64,000 nt of DNA from Mycolicibacter arupensis (GCF_002086515.1 NZ_MVHH01000012.1:1-64000), one strand, 5' to 3'; positions 46,356 to 55,771 are shown, counted from the first letter of the stretch. Notes: generated by a model from the sequence alone, not told the origin. Translations and numbers: made by a program.

Positions 46356-46820
46356 GTGTCGCCCAGTCTCGCGGTTGTTCGCCTGGATCCGGATCTGCCC
46401 CTGCCGAGCCGGGCGCATGCCGGCGATGCCGGTGTCGACCTCTACAGCTCGGTAGATGTCGTGCTGGACCCCGGTCAGCGTGCCTTGGTGCCCACCGGCA
46501 TTGCCGTGGCAATCCCGTTCGGCATGGTCGGCTTGATTCATCCGCGATCGGGTCTGGCTGCGCGGGTGGGGCTTTCGATTGTCAACAGTCCCGGAACCGT
46601 GGACGCGGGCTATCGTGGTGAGATCAAGGTCTCATTAATCAATCTCGACCCGGCAACCCCGATCGAGATCAACCGGGGGGACCGGATCGCGCAGTTGCTG
46701 GTGCAGCGGGTCGAGCTTCCGGAGCTGGTAGAGGTGGCTTCGTTCGACGAGGCCGGACTGGAGCCGACGACGCGTGGCTCCGGCGGACACGGGTCCTCGG
46801 GTGGACACGCAAGTTTGTGA
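46356..46820 (+). CDS. dut: Deoxyuridine triphosphatase Dut
   Basis: This 154-residue trimeric dUTPase hydrolyses dUTP to dUMP and diphosphate. All five motifs are visible: [39 protein letters not shown] and the C-terminal [10 protein letters not shown] that closes the active site. Length equals that of the M. tuberculosis enzyme. GTG 46356 fits the family and the upstream -10. Confidence 0.97.
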   Translation: MSPSLAVVRLDPDLPLPSRAHAGDAGVDLYSSVDVVLDPGQRALVPTGIAVAIPFGMVGLIHPRSGLAARVGLSIVNSPGTVDAGYRGEIKVSLINLDPATPIEINRGDRIAQLLVQRVELPELVEVASFDEAGLEPTTRGSGGHGSSGGHASL

Positions 46821-46856
46821 TGGCTTGTGACGACGTGATGAAGGTAGGCGGCAGGG

Positions 46857-47684
46857 ATGGCATTCGGTAGGGGTAAAGGCAAGCGCGCGGCCGACGAGCC
46901 GACGAGCGCAGCGCCGGAAGCCTCGGGCCAGTCGGAGGAATTCGACTCGGAAGTGACAGAGGAGCTCGAGGGTCCCTTCGATATCGAGGATTTCGACGAC
47001 CCCGAGGCTGCGGCGACGGCCCGCCTCGACTTGGGCTCGGTGCTGGTGCCGATGCCGGCCGGAGCGCAGGTTCAGGTCGAGCTGAGCGAGGCGGGGGTGC
47101 CCAGTGCGGTGTGGCTCGTCACGCCGCATGGCCGGTTCAACATCGCCGCCTACGCGGCTCCCAAGTCGGCAGGGCTGTGGCGGGAGGTGGCTTCGGAGCT
47201 GGCCGATGCGCTGCGCAGGGACAATGCGAACGTCGGCATCATCGACGGACCTTGGGGCCGCGAGGTGCTCGGCGTGGCCGCCGGTGCGGTGCGGTTCATC
47301 GGGATCGACGGCTACCGCTGGATGGTCCGCTGCGTCATCAATGGGCGACCCGAGAGCATGGAGGCGCTGTCGCAGATGGCGCGGCAGGTGTTGGCAGATA
47401 CCGTCGTCCGGCGCGGCGACACTCCGTTGCCGGTGCGTACCCCCTTGCCTGTTCGACTGCCCGAGCCGATGGCTCAGCAGTTGCGGGCGGCTGCGGAACA
47501 ACAGGCCGCGGCCCAGCAGGCCGCTGCCGAGCAGGCCGCGGTCCAGCAGGCTGCCGCGCTGCAGGACGCTGCCATGCTCGGCGGCGGGGGAGACGCACCG
47601 CCCGCGCCGCCTACGGCACCGGCGGCTCGCCGCAGCGTCGAGGGATCGGCGATGCAGCAGCTGCGCACTATCACCGGCGGTTAG
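46857..47684 (+). CDS. DUF3710 family protein (Rv2696c-like)
   Basis: This 275-residue protein has a charged N-terminus, an acidic stretch (about 28-52), the DUF3710 core (LVTPHGRFNIAAYAAPKSAGLWREV, IDGPWGREVLG, DGYRWMVRCVINGR), and a Gln/Ala tract (about 205-240) before a Pro-rich tail. The last codons and the TAG stop lie in the first unit of the 55-bp array, so the repeat provides the terminus. Function unknown. Confidence 0.9.
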   Translation: MAFGRGKGKRAADEPTSAAPEASGQSEEFDSEVTEELEGPFDIEDFDDPEAAATARLDLGSVLVPMPAGAQVQVELSEAGVPSAVWLVTPHGRFNIAAYAAPKSAGLWREVASELADALRRDNANVGIIDGPWGREVLGVAAGAVRFIGIDGYRWMVRCVINGRPESMEALSQMARQVLADTVVRRGDTPLPVRTPLPVRLPEPMAQQLRAAAEQQAAAQQAAAEQAAVQQAAALQDAAMLGGGGDAPPAPPTAPAARRSVEGSAMQQLRTITGG

Positions 47685-47980
47685 CGAGGCTCGACGGAGG
47701 AGAGCCGAAGCTGGGCCGCCGTTTGGACCCGGCGGTTAGCGAGGCTCGACGGAGGAGAGCCGAAGCTGGGCCGCCGTTTGGACCCGGCGGTTAGCGAGGC
47801 TCGACGGAGGAGAGCCGAAGCTGGGCCGCCGTTTGGACCCGGCGGTTAGCGAGGCTCGACGGAGGAGAGCCGAAGCTGGGCCGCCGTTTGGACCCGGCGG
47901 TTAGCGAGGCTCGACGGAGGAGAGCCGAAGCTGGGCCGCCGTTTGGACCCGGCGGTTAGCGAGGCTCGACGCAGGAGAGC
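47676..47980 (+). repeat. Tandem array of a 55-bp palindromic element, five full units plus a 30-bp partial
   Basis: Units begin at 47676, 47731, 47786, 47841, 47896 and 47951 (partial), an exact 55-base period. Each unit has an outer inverted repeat GGCGG/CCGCC about 45 bases apart and an inner hairpin GGCTC-GACGGAGGA-GAGCC, followed by the linker GTTTGGACCC. The five full units appear identical; the partial one has one change in the loop. The array starts inside the DUF3710 stop and ends at the base before the stop of the convergent hydrolase gene. Confidence 0.97.
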
Positions 47981-48682
47981 TCAGCCAGCGGCGATCATCA
48001 ACGCTTTCACGCAGGCGTTGCCCAACGCAGTCGGATCGGCGCCGATCTGCTCCAGGGTCACCGTGCACAGCGCTGCATGAGGGGCCGTGGCCGCCCAGTC
48101 GGAGGCGGTCTGCAGTGGATGGACCGCATCGTCGACCGCTGCGGTGACGCCCATCGGCACCGGTAGCGAGGCCAACTCGGCGTGTGTCGGTGCGACGTAG
48201 CCGGCCGCTTCTTCGAGCGCGTCGGGCAGTTGTGGCCACTGCGCGGTCCAGGATCGGGTCAATTCGTCGCCGAGCCACGCCGGGCTCGACGCCCGCATCT
48301 GCGTCACCACCGCGGCCAAGCCGTCGTTGCGCAACTGCCCGGCGCTATAATGCGCAGCCTGAGCGGCCGGTGCGTCGTCAGGGATTCCGGTCCACGCCGG
48401 CAACGCGGCCAGTACTCCGACCACTCGCTCGGGACGCTGCAGCGCCCACGCGGCGGCCACCGCGGCGCCGATCGAAACGCCGCCGACAAGGATCGGTCCC
48501 GACCGCGTCGCCGCGGCGTCCAGAGCGTCCAGATAACCCTGAATGAGCCGGCCAGGCTGCGGGCGGTGCGTGACCAATTCGGCACCCACCTGCTGCAACG
48601 GGAGCAGGAATGCCCGGCGGATGTAGTCGTCGTCGGACCCGGTGCCCGGCAGAACAACGGCCGTCACACCGCGCAGCACCAT
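47981..48682 (-). CDS. Alpha/beta hydrolase fold protein (Rv2695-like)
   Basis: This 233-residue protein has the nucleophile elbow GGVSIGAA (Ser near residue 70), with LPGTGSDDDYIRRAFLLPL as the oxyanion-side loop. A late His in PHAALC or VHPLQ could complete the triad. GAGGTGGC precedes ATG 48682. The stop lies directly at the end of the 55-bp array. Substrate unknown. Confidence 0.85.
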   Translation of the reverse strand: MVLRGVTAVVLPGTGSDDDYIRRAFLLPLQQVGAELVTHRPQPGRLIQGYLDALDAAATRSGPILVGGVSIGAAVAAAWALQRPERVVGVLAALPAWTGIPDDAPAAQAAHYSAGQLRNDGLAAVVTQMRASSPAWLGDELTRSWTAQWPQLPDALEEAAGYVAPTHAELASLPVPMGVTAAVDDAVHPLQTASDWAATAPHAALCTVTLEQIGADPTALGNACVKALMIAAG

Positions 48683-48792
48683 GCCACCTCTTGATCGTGT
48701 TTGGTGTTGTCCGCCACGCGACAGGCCGGTCGTGTGGCATTAGGTAAACAACAGGTCTACCGTAGCGTGCGCACACGATTAAGGGAGAGGGC

Positions 48793-49164
48793 ATGGCTGC
48801 TCCGGAAGGGTACCTGCGGCGGCTGACTCGGCGATTGACGGAAGATCCCGAGCTGCGTGACTGCGAGGAGTTGTCCGACGAGGCGCTCAGTACCGGCGCG
48901 CAACGAGCGATCGACTGCCAGCGTGGCCAAGAGGTCACCATGGTCGGGGTGTTGCGCAGTGTCGAAGCCAACGCCAAGGGCTGCGTGGGAGGTGTCCGCG
49001 CCGAGCTGTTCGACGGCACCGACACGGTGACGCTGGTCTGGCTGGGCCAGCGCCGTATTCCCGGTATCGACTCTGGCCGCACCCTGCGGGTGCACGGCCG
49101 AATGGGCAAGCTCGAAAGCGGCAGCAAGGCCATCTATAACCCCCACTACGAAATTCAGCAGTGA
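48793..49164 (+). CDS. OB-fold nucleic-acid-binding protein (Rv2694c-like)
   Basis: This 123-residue protein has an N-terminal helix (EGYLRRLTRRLTEDPE) and an OB-fold (about residues 45-120) with VTMVGVLRSV, VTLVWLGQRRIPGI and LRVHGRMG strands. Members bind single-stranded nucleic acid. GGGAGAGGG precedes ATG 48793. The DUF3159 gene follows 28 bases later. Confidence 0.88.
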   Translation: MAAPEGYLRRLTRRLTEDPELRDCEELSDEALSTGAQRAIDCQRGQEVTMVGVLRSVEANAKGCVGGVRAELFDGTDTVTLVWLGQRRIPGIDSGRTLRVHGRMGKLESGSKAIYNPHYEIQQ

Positions 49165-49192
49165 CGGGACCTGTTGTCGGGCCCGTGCGGCG

Positions 49193-49867
49193 ATGAGTGA
49201 GGACTACAGCGCCGAGGGGGCCCAGGGCCCGCAGCGCCTCCTGGAGCAGATCGGCGGGGTCTCCGGCTTGGTCTACTCCTCTTTGCCGATCGTGGTGTTC
49301 GTCCCAACCTCCAATTTTTTCGGACTGCGCGTCGCGGTCCTGGCGGCCTTGGGTGTGGCGGCGGCGGTGCTGGCGTGGCGGCTGTTCCGCCGGCAGTCCA
49401 CCCAGCCAGCGGTATCCGGATTCTTCGGGGTCGCGGTCTGCGCCGTCATCGCCTATCGGATGGGCGATTCCAAGGCGTACTTCCTGCTGGGGATCTGGAC
49501 GTCGCTGGTGTGGGCGGTGGTGTTCGCTACATCGATCGTGATCCGCCGGCCAGTGGTCGGTTACATCTGGTCGTGGGCCAGCGGCCAGCCTCAGTCCTGG
49601 CGCGCGTTGCGCTCGGCGGTCTATGCCTACGATCTCGCGACGCTCACGTGGGTTGTGGTGTTCGGCGCCCGCTTCGTGGTGCAGCGGCTGCTCTATGACG
49701 CCGATCAGACCGGCTGGCTGGGAGTGGCCCGCATCGCTATGGGCTGGCCGTTGACGGCGGTGGCCGCAGTGGCCACCTATCTGGCGGTCAAATATGTCCA
49801 GCGCGCCCTGGATGCCGAGCCTGCCGCGGAGCAGCCGCAGGCCGAACCTCGGTCAGTGGGCCGGTAA
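49193..49867 (+). CDS. DUF3159 family membrane protein (Rv2693c-like)
   Basis: This 224-residue protein has the DUF3159 start LLEQIGGVSGLVYSSLPIVVFVPTSNF, about six membrane helices, and the conserved IRRPVVGYIWSW loop. It is in a likely operon with the OB-fold gene. Its 3' end overlaps the convergent ceoC gene by 15 bases. Function unknown. Confidence 0.87.
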   Translation: MSEDYSAEGAQGPQRLLEQIGGVSGLVYSSLPIVVFVPTSNFFGLRVAVLAALGVAAAVLAWRLFRRQSTQPAVSGFFGVAVCAVIAYRMGDSKAYFLLGIWTSLVWAVVFATSIVIRRPVVGYIWSWASGQPQSWRALRSAVYAYDLATLTWVVVFGARFVVQRLLYDADQTGWLGVARIAMGWPLTAVAAVATYLAVKYVQRALDAEPAAEQPQAEPRSVGR

Positions 49868-50515
49868 CAGCAGCGCGCGCAGCTCGGCCTCGACGCCGTC
49901 GGAGGCCACGAACAGCAACTCGTCGCCACCTTCGAGTGGCTCGTCGTCGTGCGGCACGATCACGCGCGTCCCGCGCAGGATGGTGACCAGCGCGGCGTCG
50001 CGGGGCAAGGTCAGCTTGCGCACCGGCTTGCCGCCCCACGGCGTGTCGTCCGGCAGCGTGATCTCCAGCAGATTCGCCTGTCCTTTGCGGAACTCCATGA
50101 GCCGTACCAGGTCTCCGACCGCGACGGCTTCCTCGACCAAGGAGGCCAGCATGCGTGGGGTAGACACCGCGACATCCACGCCCCAGGCGTCGGTGAACAA
50201 CCACTCGTTGCGGGGGTCATTCACGCGGGCCACCACCCGAGGTACCGCGAATTCGGTCTTGGCCAGCAGCGACAGCACCACGTTGGCCTTGTCGTCGCCG
50301 GTCGCGGCGATCACCACGTCGAAGGACTCCAGGTGCACTGCCTCCAGCAGGCTCAGCTCGCAGGCATCGCCCAGATGCCAGTCCGCGTCGGCGATGTCTT
50401 CGATGACGACGTGCTCGGGATTGCGCTCGATCAGCGTCACCTGGTGCTCGCTGTCGATCAGTTCACGTGCGATCGAACGGCCTACGGCGCCCGCCCCGGC
50501 TATCGCGACCTTCAT
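49853..50515 (-). CDS. ceoC: TrkA-type potassium uptake regulator CeoC
   Basis: This 220-residue cytosolic protein has an RCK_N Rossmann domain (MKVAIAGAGAVGRSIARELI, then DIADADWHLGDACE and VVIAATGDDKANVV) and an RCK_C domain from about residue 138. It gates K+ transport in response to nucleotide binding. The start overlaps the ceoB stop by 4 bases. No channel subunit of the TrkH type is seen in the window. Confidence 0.94.
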   Translation of the reverse strand: MKVAIAGAGAVGRSIARELIDSEHQVTLIERNPEHVVIEDIADADWHLGDACELSLLEAVHLESFDVVIAATGDDKANVVLSLLAKTEFAVPRVVARVNDPRNEWLFTDAWGVDVAVSTPRMLASLVEEAVAVGDLVRLMEFRKGQANLLEITLPDDTPWGGKPVRKLTLPRDAALVTILRGTRVIVPHDDEPLEGGDELLFVASDGVEAELRALLLPAH

Positions 50516-51183
50516 TTGTCCAGGTCTTCGCTGGGCGGCAGGGCTGCGATCGCGATGGCCTCGGCCACTCGGCCCGAGACCGCGACGACATACACCTGGT
50601 CGCTGGCTTGGATCACCGTCTTGGGCTCGGGCAGTACACCGATCCCGAAGCGGATCAGGAACGCCACCCGGGCATTGGTCGCCGCCTCCAGATCGGTGAC
50701 GGGACGCCCGATCCAGTCCTCATGCAGCACGACCTCGGCGACGGCCACGGTTCCGGTCGGGTCACGCCACTTGGTGGTCTCGCTCTCCCGAGTCAGCGCG
50801 TCGAGCAGCCGGTCGGTGGTCCAGGGCACCGTGGCGATGGTCGGAATGCCCAAGCGCTCGTAGACCGCGGCCCGCTTGGCGTCATAGATGCGGGCCACCA
50901 CCCGTGACACGCCGAACGTCTCACGGGCCAGACGCGCCGCGATGATGTTGGAGTTGTCACCGGAGGACACGGCAGCGAATGCGGCGGCCTCCTCGATGCC
51001 CGCGCGCAGCAGGACATCGCGGTCAAAGCCCATGCCGAGGATTCGCTCACCGTTGAATTCCGGACTGAGCCGGTTGAACGCGGAGCTGTCTCGGTCGATG
51101 ATCGCAACCTCGTGGCCGATCCGGGACAGTCCATCGGCGACCGAGGCGCCCACCCGGCCGCATCCCATCACAACTACCCGCAC
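50512..51183 (-). CDS. ceoB: TrkA-type potassium uptake regulator CeoB
   Basis: This 223-residue RCK_N/RCK_C protein is a paralogue of CeoC. The nucleotide-binding motif is VVVMGCGRVGASVADGL and SGDNSNIIAARLARE follows. GTG 51183 fits the family start, with AAAGGA upstream; an earlier TTG is rejected. ceoB and ceoC overlap, so they form one operon. It is divergent from the KimA-like transporter, 103 bases away. Confidence 0.94.
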   Translation of the reverse strand: MRVVVMGCGRVGASVADGLSRIGHEVAIIDRDSSAFNRLSPEFNGERILGMGFDRDVLLRAGIEEAAAFAAVSSGDNSNIIAARLARETFGVSRVVARIYDAKRAAVYERLGIPTIATVPWTTDRLLDALTRESETTKWRDPTGTVAVAEVVLHEDWIGRPVTDLEAATNARVAFLIRFGIGVLPEPKTVIQASDQVYVVAVSGRVAEAIAIAALPPSEDLDK

Positions 51184-51272
51184 GTGCAAGGTCCTTTCGG
51201 CCGGTTCCGGCTGGCTTTCGACTGGAGTAGTGCCCGTATGCGGTGAACGCTACCGCCAAGCCCCGGCTGGCT

Positions 51273-51278
51273 TACCCT
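51273..51278 (+). promoter_or_regulatory. Putative leaderless -10 element of the KimA-like gene
   Basis: TACCCT fits TANNNT and lies 8 bases before the GTG at 51287; no ribosome site is present. Confidence 0.45.
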
Positions 51279-51286
51279 TGGCTCTC

Positions 51287-53278
51287 GTGTCGAAGATTTC
51301 CACCGCTGCTCGGCGACTCCTTCTGGGCCGCCCATTTCGCAGCGATCGGCTCAGCCACACGCTGCTGCCCAAGCGCATCGCGCTGCCGGTGTTCGCCTCC
51401 GACGCGCTGTCCTCGGTTGCCTACGGGCCCGAAGAGATCTTTCTCGTGTTGTCGGTTGCGGGCCTTGCTGCCTACCGGTTGACGCCGTGGGTAGGTCTGG
51501 CGGTGGCGTTCGTGTTCATCACGGTGGTGGCCTCCTACCGCCAGAACGTGCACGCCTACCCCTCCGGCGGTGGTGACTATGAGGTGGTCACCACCAACTT
51601 GGGTCCCACTGCGGGCCTGACCGTGGCCAGCGCCCTGATGGTGGATTATGTTCTGACCGTTGCGGTCTCGATCTCGTCGGGGATTGCCAACATCGGCTCG
51701 GCCATCCCGTTCATCGCCGAGCACAAGGTTGTGTTCGCGGTGGGGACCGTGATCGTGGTGGCGGCGGCCAACCTGCGGGGTATCCGCGAGTCCGGCACTG
51801 CCTTCGCTTTCCCCACGTATGCGTTTATGATCGGGATCTTCGGCATGCTCGGGTGGGGGCTGTTCCAGATCTTCGTGATGGGTCACCCATTGCAGGCGGA
51901 GTCGGCCGCCTACAAAATCGACTCCACCGAGGGCGAGTTTGTGGGGGTCGCACTGGTGTTCCTGGTGGCCAAGTCGTTCTCCTCGGGCTGCGCGGCGCTG
52001 ACCGGGGTCGAGGCGATCAGCAATGGTGTCCCAGCTTTTCGCAAGCCGAAGTCGCGTAACGCCGCCACCACCTTGCTGATGTTGGGTGCGATCGCGGTGA
52101 CCATGATGATGGGCATCATCGTGCTGGCCAGCGAGACCGGCGTGAAGATCGCCGCGCGCCCGCACGAGCAGCTGATCGGGGCTCCAGCGGACTACGACCA
52201 GAAGACGTTGCTGGCGCAGCTGGCCGAAACGGTCTTCCGGGGCTTTCCGCCCGGGCTGTGGATTATCGCCGGGGTGACCGCGCTGATCTTGGCCCTGGCC
52301 GCCAACACCGCGTTCAACGGTTTTCCGGTGCTGGGGTCGATCCTGGCGCAGGACTCCTACCTGCCGCGCCAGCTGCACACCCGAGGTGACCGGCTGGCGT
52401 TCTCCAACGGCATCGTGTTCCTGGCGGTGGTGGCCATCGCGTTCATCGTGGCGTTCGGCGCTGAGGTCACCGCGCTGATCCAGCTCTACATCGTCGGTGT
52501 GTTCGTCTCCTTCACGCTGAGCCAGATCGGCATGGTGCGACACTGGAATCGGTTGCTGCGCACTGAAACCGACCGTGCGAAACGTGTCCAGATGATGCGG
52601 TCCCGGGTGGTCAACACCATCGGATTCGTCGCTACCGGGGCGGTGTTGATCGTGGTGATCGCCACCAAGTTCGTGGCGGGCGCATGGATCGCGATCATGG
52701 CGATGGCGGTGTTGTTCGGGCTGATGAAGCTGATTCGTCGGCACTACGACGCAGTCAATCTGGAGCTGGCGGCGCAGACGGCCGCTCAAGAGGACCAGGC
52801 GGTACTGCCCAGCCGTACCCACGCCCTGGTCCTGGTCTCCAAGCTCCACCTGCCGACCCGCCGCGCGCTGGCCTACGCGCGCGCAACCCGCCCAGACTCT
52901 CTGGAGGCCATCACCGTCAGCGTCGATGACACCGAGACTCGAGCGTTGGTCCGTGAGTGGGAGGATAGCGACGTCACCGTTCCACTCAAGGTGATCGCCT
53001 CGCCGTACCGGGAAGTCACCCGACCGGTACTCGAGTACGTCAAACGCATCAGTAAGGAGTCGCCGCGGACGGTGGTGACTGTCTACATTCCCGAATACGT
53101 CGTGGGTCACTGGTGGGAACAGCTGCTGCACAACCAGAGTGCGCTGCGGCTCAAGACCCGGCTCTTGTTCATGCCGCAGGTCATGGTCACCTCGGTGCCC
53201 TGGCAGCTGAACTCCTCGGAGCGGCGCAAGGTCCTGGAACCACACCATGCACCCGGCGATACCCGGAGAGGCTTCTAA
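51287..53278 (+). CDS. KimA/KUP-like potassium transporter (APC superfamily)
   Basis: This 663-residue protein has twelve or so membrane helices and a C-terminal cytosolic USP-like domain from about residue 505. It resembles Bacillus KimA throughout, including ASDALSSVAYG, YRQNVHAYPSGGGDY, FSSGCAALTGVEAISN and GDRLAFSNGIVFL. The known potassium-site residues of KimA map to D39, Y46, D120, T124, S128, T239, E242 and Y401, all conserved. It is often annotated only as an amino acid permease. It is divergent from ceoBC. Confidence 0.88.
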   Translation: MSKISTAARRLLLGRPFRSDRLSHTLLPKRIALPVFASDALSSVAYGPEEIFLVLSVAGLAAYRLTPWVGLAVAFVFITVVASYRQNVHAYPSGGGDYEVVTTNLGPTAGLTVASALMVDYVLTVAVSISSGIANIGSAIPFIAEHKVVFAVGTVIVVAAANLRGIRESGTAFAFPTYAFMIGIFGMLGWGLFQIFVMGHPLQAESAAYKIDSTEGEFVGVALVFLVAKSFSSGCAALTGVEAISNGVPAFRKPKSRNAATTLLMLGAIAVTMMMGIIVLASETGVKIAARPHEQLIGAPADYDQKTLLAQLAETVFRGFPPGLWIIAGVTALILALAANTAFNGFPVLGSILAQDSYLPRQLHTRGDRLAFSNGIVFLAVVAIAFIVAFGAEVTALIQLYIVGVFVSFTLSQIGMVRHWNRLLRTETDRAKRVQMMRSRVVNTIGFVATGAVLIVVIATKFVAGAWIAIMAMAVLFGLMKLIRRHYDAVNLELAAQTAAQEDQAVLPSRTHALVLVSKLHLPTRRALAYARATRPDSLEAITVSVDDTETRALVREWEDSDVTVPLKVIASPYREVTRPVLEYVKRISKESPRTVVTVYIPEYVVGHWWEQLLHNQSALRLKTRLLFMPQVMVTSVPWQLNSSERRKVLEPHHAPGDTRRGF

Positions 53279-54461
53279 AGCAGTGATCGATCAAGAGCTG
53301 ACGCTGGTCACCGAGGCGCCGGCCAACGGCGGCAGCTGCGTGGCCCGGCACGATGGGCGGGTCGTCTTCGTGCGGTACTCCCTGCCGGGTGAACGCGTGC
53401 GGGTACGCATCACTGCCGAGCGAGGGTCCTACTGGCACGGCGAATGCGTCGAGGTGCTCGAACCGGCACCGGGCCGGATCGACTCGTTGTGCCCGATTGC
53501 CGGAGTCGACGGTGCAGGCTGCTGCGACCTGGCCTTCGTCGACCCGGCCACGGCGCGGGCACTCAAGGGCGATGTGGTCGCCAATCAGCTGGCCCGGCTC
53601 GGTGGTCACGACTGGCGGGGCGAGGCCGAGGCGCTCAGCGATGAAGGCCCGACGGGCTGGCGCAGCCGAGTGCGCCTGGAGGTGGGCGCCGACGGCCGGG
53701 CCGGATTTCATCGCTATCACAGCGAGGAGTTGGTCACCGACCTGCATTGTGGGCAGCTGCCGGCGGGAATGACCAAGGGACTGGCCGAGCGGACCTGGCG
53801 GCCCGGCGACCACGTGCACGTGGTCGCCGACGACGACGGCGTCCGCCACGTGGTGAGCACCGGCCGTGAGCACCGCCCAGAGGTGATCGAGGGGGATTAC
53901 CACGCGACGCAGTGGGTGGGCCGGCGCCGCTGGCAGATCCCGGTGACCTCCTTCTGGCAGGCGCACCGGCGCGCAGCGGCGCTCTACAGCGCGCTGATCG
54001 CGCAGTGGGCGCAGCCCGCCCCCGGCGGTACGGCCTGGGATCTGTACGGCGGGGCCGGGATCTTCGCCGCGGCGCTGGCCGAACCGGTGGGCGAGTCCGG
54101 CCGCGTGCTCAGTGTGGACACCTCCCGAGCGGCCACCGGTGCCGCCCGGGTAGCGCTGGCCGACCTGCCTCAGGTCACGGTGCGTACCGACTCGGTGCGC
54201 CGCGCGTTGGGCGGGGAGCGCACCGTGGCCGACGTTGCCGTGCTCGACCCGCCGCGCGCCGGTGCCGGCCGCGAGGTGATCGACCTGCTGGCCGGTGCCG
54301 GGGTACCGCGGGTGGTGCACATCGGTTGTGAGGCAGCGGCTTTTGCCCGTGATATCGGCCTGTATCGCGGACACGGCTACAGCGTTGAGCAGATCCGGGT
54401 GTTCGACGCGTTTCCGCTCACCCATCACGTGGAGTGTGTGGCGCTGCTGACGCGCGGCTGA
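53247..54461 (+). CDS. RNA (uracil-5-)-methyltransferase, TrmA/RlmD family
   Basis: This 404-residue protein has an N-terminal TRAM domain (GGSCVARHDGRVVFVRYSLPGERV), a cysteine set for an iron-sulfur cluster (SLCPIAGVDGAGCCDL and LHCGQL), and a SAM domain with WDLYGGAGIFAAAL. The catalytic Cys would be in HIGCEAAAFARD. ATG 53247 overlaps the transporter by 32 bases; GTG 53283 is an alternative. The RNA target is not determinable. Confidence 0.9.
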   Translation: MHPAIPGEASKAVIDQELTLVTEAPANGGSCVARHDGRVVFVRYSLPGERVRVRITAERGSYWHGECVEVLEPAPGRIDSLCPIAGVDGAGCCDLAFVDPATARALKGDVVANQLARLGGHDWRGEAEALSDEGPTGWRSRVRLEVGADGRAGFHRYHSEELVTDLHCGQLPAGMTKGLAERTWRPGDHVHVVADDDGVRHVVSTGREHRPEVIEGDYHATQWVGRRRWQIPVTSFWQAHRRAAALYSALIAQWAQPAPGGTAWDLYGGAGIFAAALAEPVGESGRVLSVDTSRAATGAARVALADLPQVTVRTDSVRRALGGERTVADVAVLDPPRAGAGREVIDLLAGAGVPRVVHIGCEAAAFARDIGLYRGHGYSVEQIRVFDAFPLTHHVECVALLTRG

Positions 54462-54473
54462 CTGGGGCGGTGG

Positions 54474-55763
54474 TCAGCCGAACACGAAGTAGCGCAGCCA
54501 CAGGTACACCGCAGACAGCGCCACCGAAACAACGGTGACCACAATGCCCTTGCGGGTGAACTCCCAGAACGAGATGGGATTGCCTGACCGGCGAGCGATT
54601 CCCAGCATCACCACATTGGCGCTGGCGCCGACCGCGGTCAGGTTGCCTCCGAAGTCAGCGCCCAGCGCCAGCGCCCACCACAGGGAATCGGGATGCACGT
54701 CGCTGGGGATGGTGGTGCTCAGCTCGGCCACGATGGGCGTCATGGTCGCGACGTAGGGGATATTGTCGATGATCCCCGACACCGGCGCGGACACCCCCAG
54801 GATCCCCAGCGTGGTCAGCAGCGCATTGCCTCCGGTCAGCTCGGTGGCGGTCCTGGCCAGGGCGGCGATCGCACCGGTATCCACCAGGGCGCCGACCATC
54901 ACGAACAACCCAGCGAAGAACAGCAGCGTCTCCCACTCGACGCCTGACAGGTAGTCCGACCGTTCCAGGCGCGAGATCACGATCAGCACGCCGGCACCCA
55001 GCAGCGCCACCACCGAGGGCTCCAGGTGCAGCGCCGAGTGTCCGATGAACGCCGCGAACACCGCGGCGAGGACCAGACCGCACTTGATCAGCAGGCCGCG
55101 GTCCCGGATCGCCTCACCCTCTTCCAACGCCATCACATCCGCGACCCGCTCGGGCTCGACCGTGAACGACCCGGGAAACAGCCGGGGCAGCATCGCGACG
55201 AACACGACGATGACGATGGCGACGATCGGGGCCAGATGCAGCAGAAAGGAGTTGAACGACAAGCCCGCCCGGCTGGCGATGATGATGTTGGGCGGGTCGC
55301 CGACCAGGGTCGCGGCGCCACCGATGTTGGAGGCGAACACCTCTGCCATGAGAAACGGCGCGGCGCTGATCTCAAGACGGTCGCAGACCAGCAGCGTGAC
55401 TGGGGCGATCAACAACACCGTGGTGACGTTGTCCAGCAGCGCCGACGCCACCGCGGTTACCAGAACCAGCAGGATCATGATCCGCAGCGGCGAGCCTTTG
55501 GCGCGCTTGGCGGCCCAGATCGCGATGTATTCGAAGACACCGGTCTGGCGCAGCACGCTGACGATGATCATCATGCCCAGCAGCAGGAAGATGACATCCC
55601 AGTCGATCCCGGTCTCGCGGGAGTAGAAGATGTCGTCCGAGGAGATCACCGGCAGTATCACCACAGCTGCGGCGCCGGTGAGCGCTACTAGGGTCTTGTT
55701 GATGCGATCGGCGGCGATAAACGCATACGCGATCAGGAACACCGTGACCGCGATATACGCCAT
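54474..55763 (-). CDS. ArsB/NhaD-superfamily anion or ion transporter
   Basis: This 429-residue protein has about eleven or twelve membrane helices and paired re-entrant motifs: [38 protein letters not shown] and [17 protein letters not shown]. It corresponds to the Rv2684/Rv2685 type, of which M. tuberculosis has two, but only one is here. It follows the CBS gene by 8 bases. Arsenite as substrate is not established. Confidence 0.88.
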   Translation of the reverse strand: MAYIAVTVFLIAYAFIAADRINKTLVALTGAAAVVILPVISSDDIFYSRETGIDWDVIFLLLGMMIIVSVLRQTGVFEYIAIWAAKRAKGSPLRIMILLVLVTAVASALLDNVTTVLLIAPVTLLVCDRLEISAAPFLMAEVFASNIGGAATLVGDPPNIIIASRAGLSFNSFLLHLAPIVAIVIVVFVAMLPRLFPGSFTVEPERVADVMALEEGEAIRDRGLLIKCGLVLAAVFAAFIGHSALHLEPSVVALLGAGVLIVISRLERSDYLSGVEWETLLFFAGLFVMVGALVDTGAIAALARTATELTGGNALLTTLGILGVSAPVSGIIDNIPYVATMTPIVAELSTTIPSDVHPDSLWWALALGADFGGNLTAVGASANVVMLGIARRSGNPISFWEFTRKGIVVTVVSVALSAVYLWLRYFVFG

Positions 55764-55771
55764 CCGCGGTA

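Noticed and set aside
47676-47980. CRISPR array
   Set aside because: The 55-base units repeat without unique spacers, the units are internally palindromic, and no cas genes are nearby.
51272-53248. 658-codon open frame on the minus strand
   Set aside because: It is antisense to the KimA-like transporter and rich in Arg, Gly, Gln and His, typical of a shadow frame.
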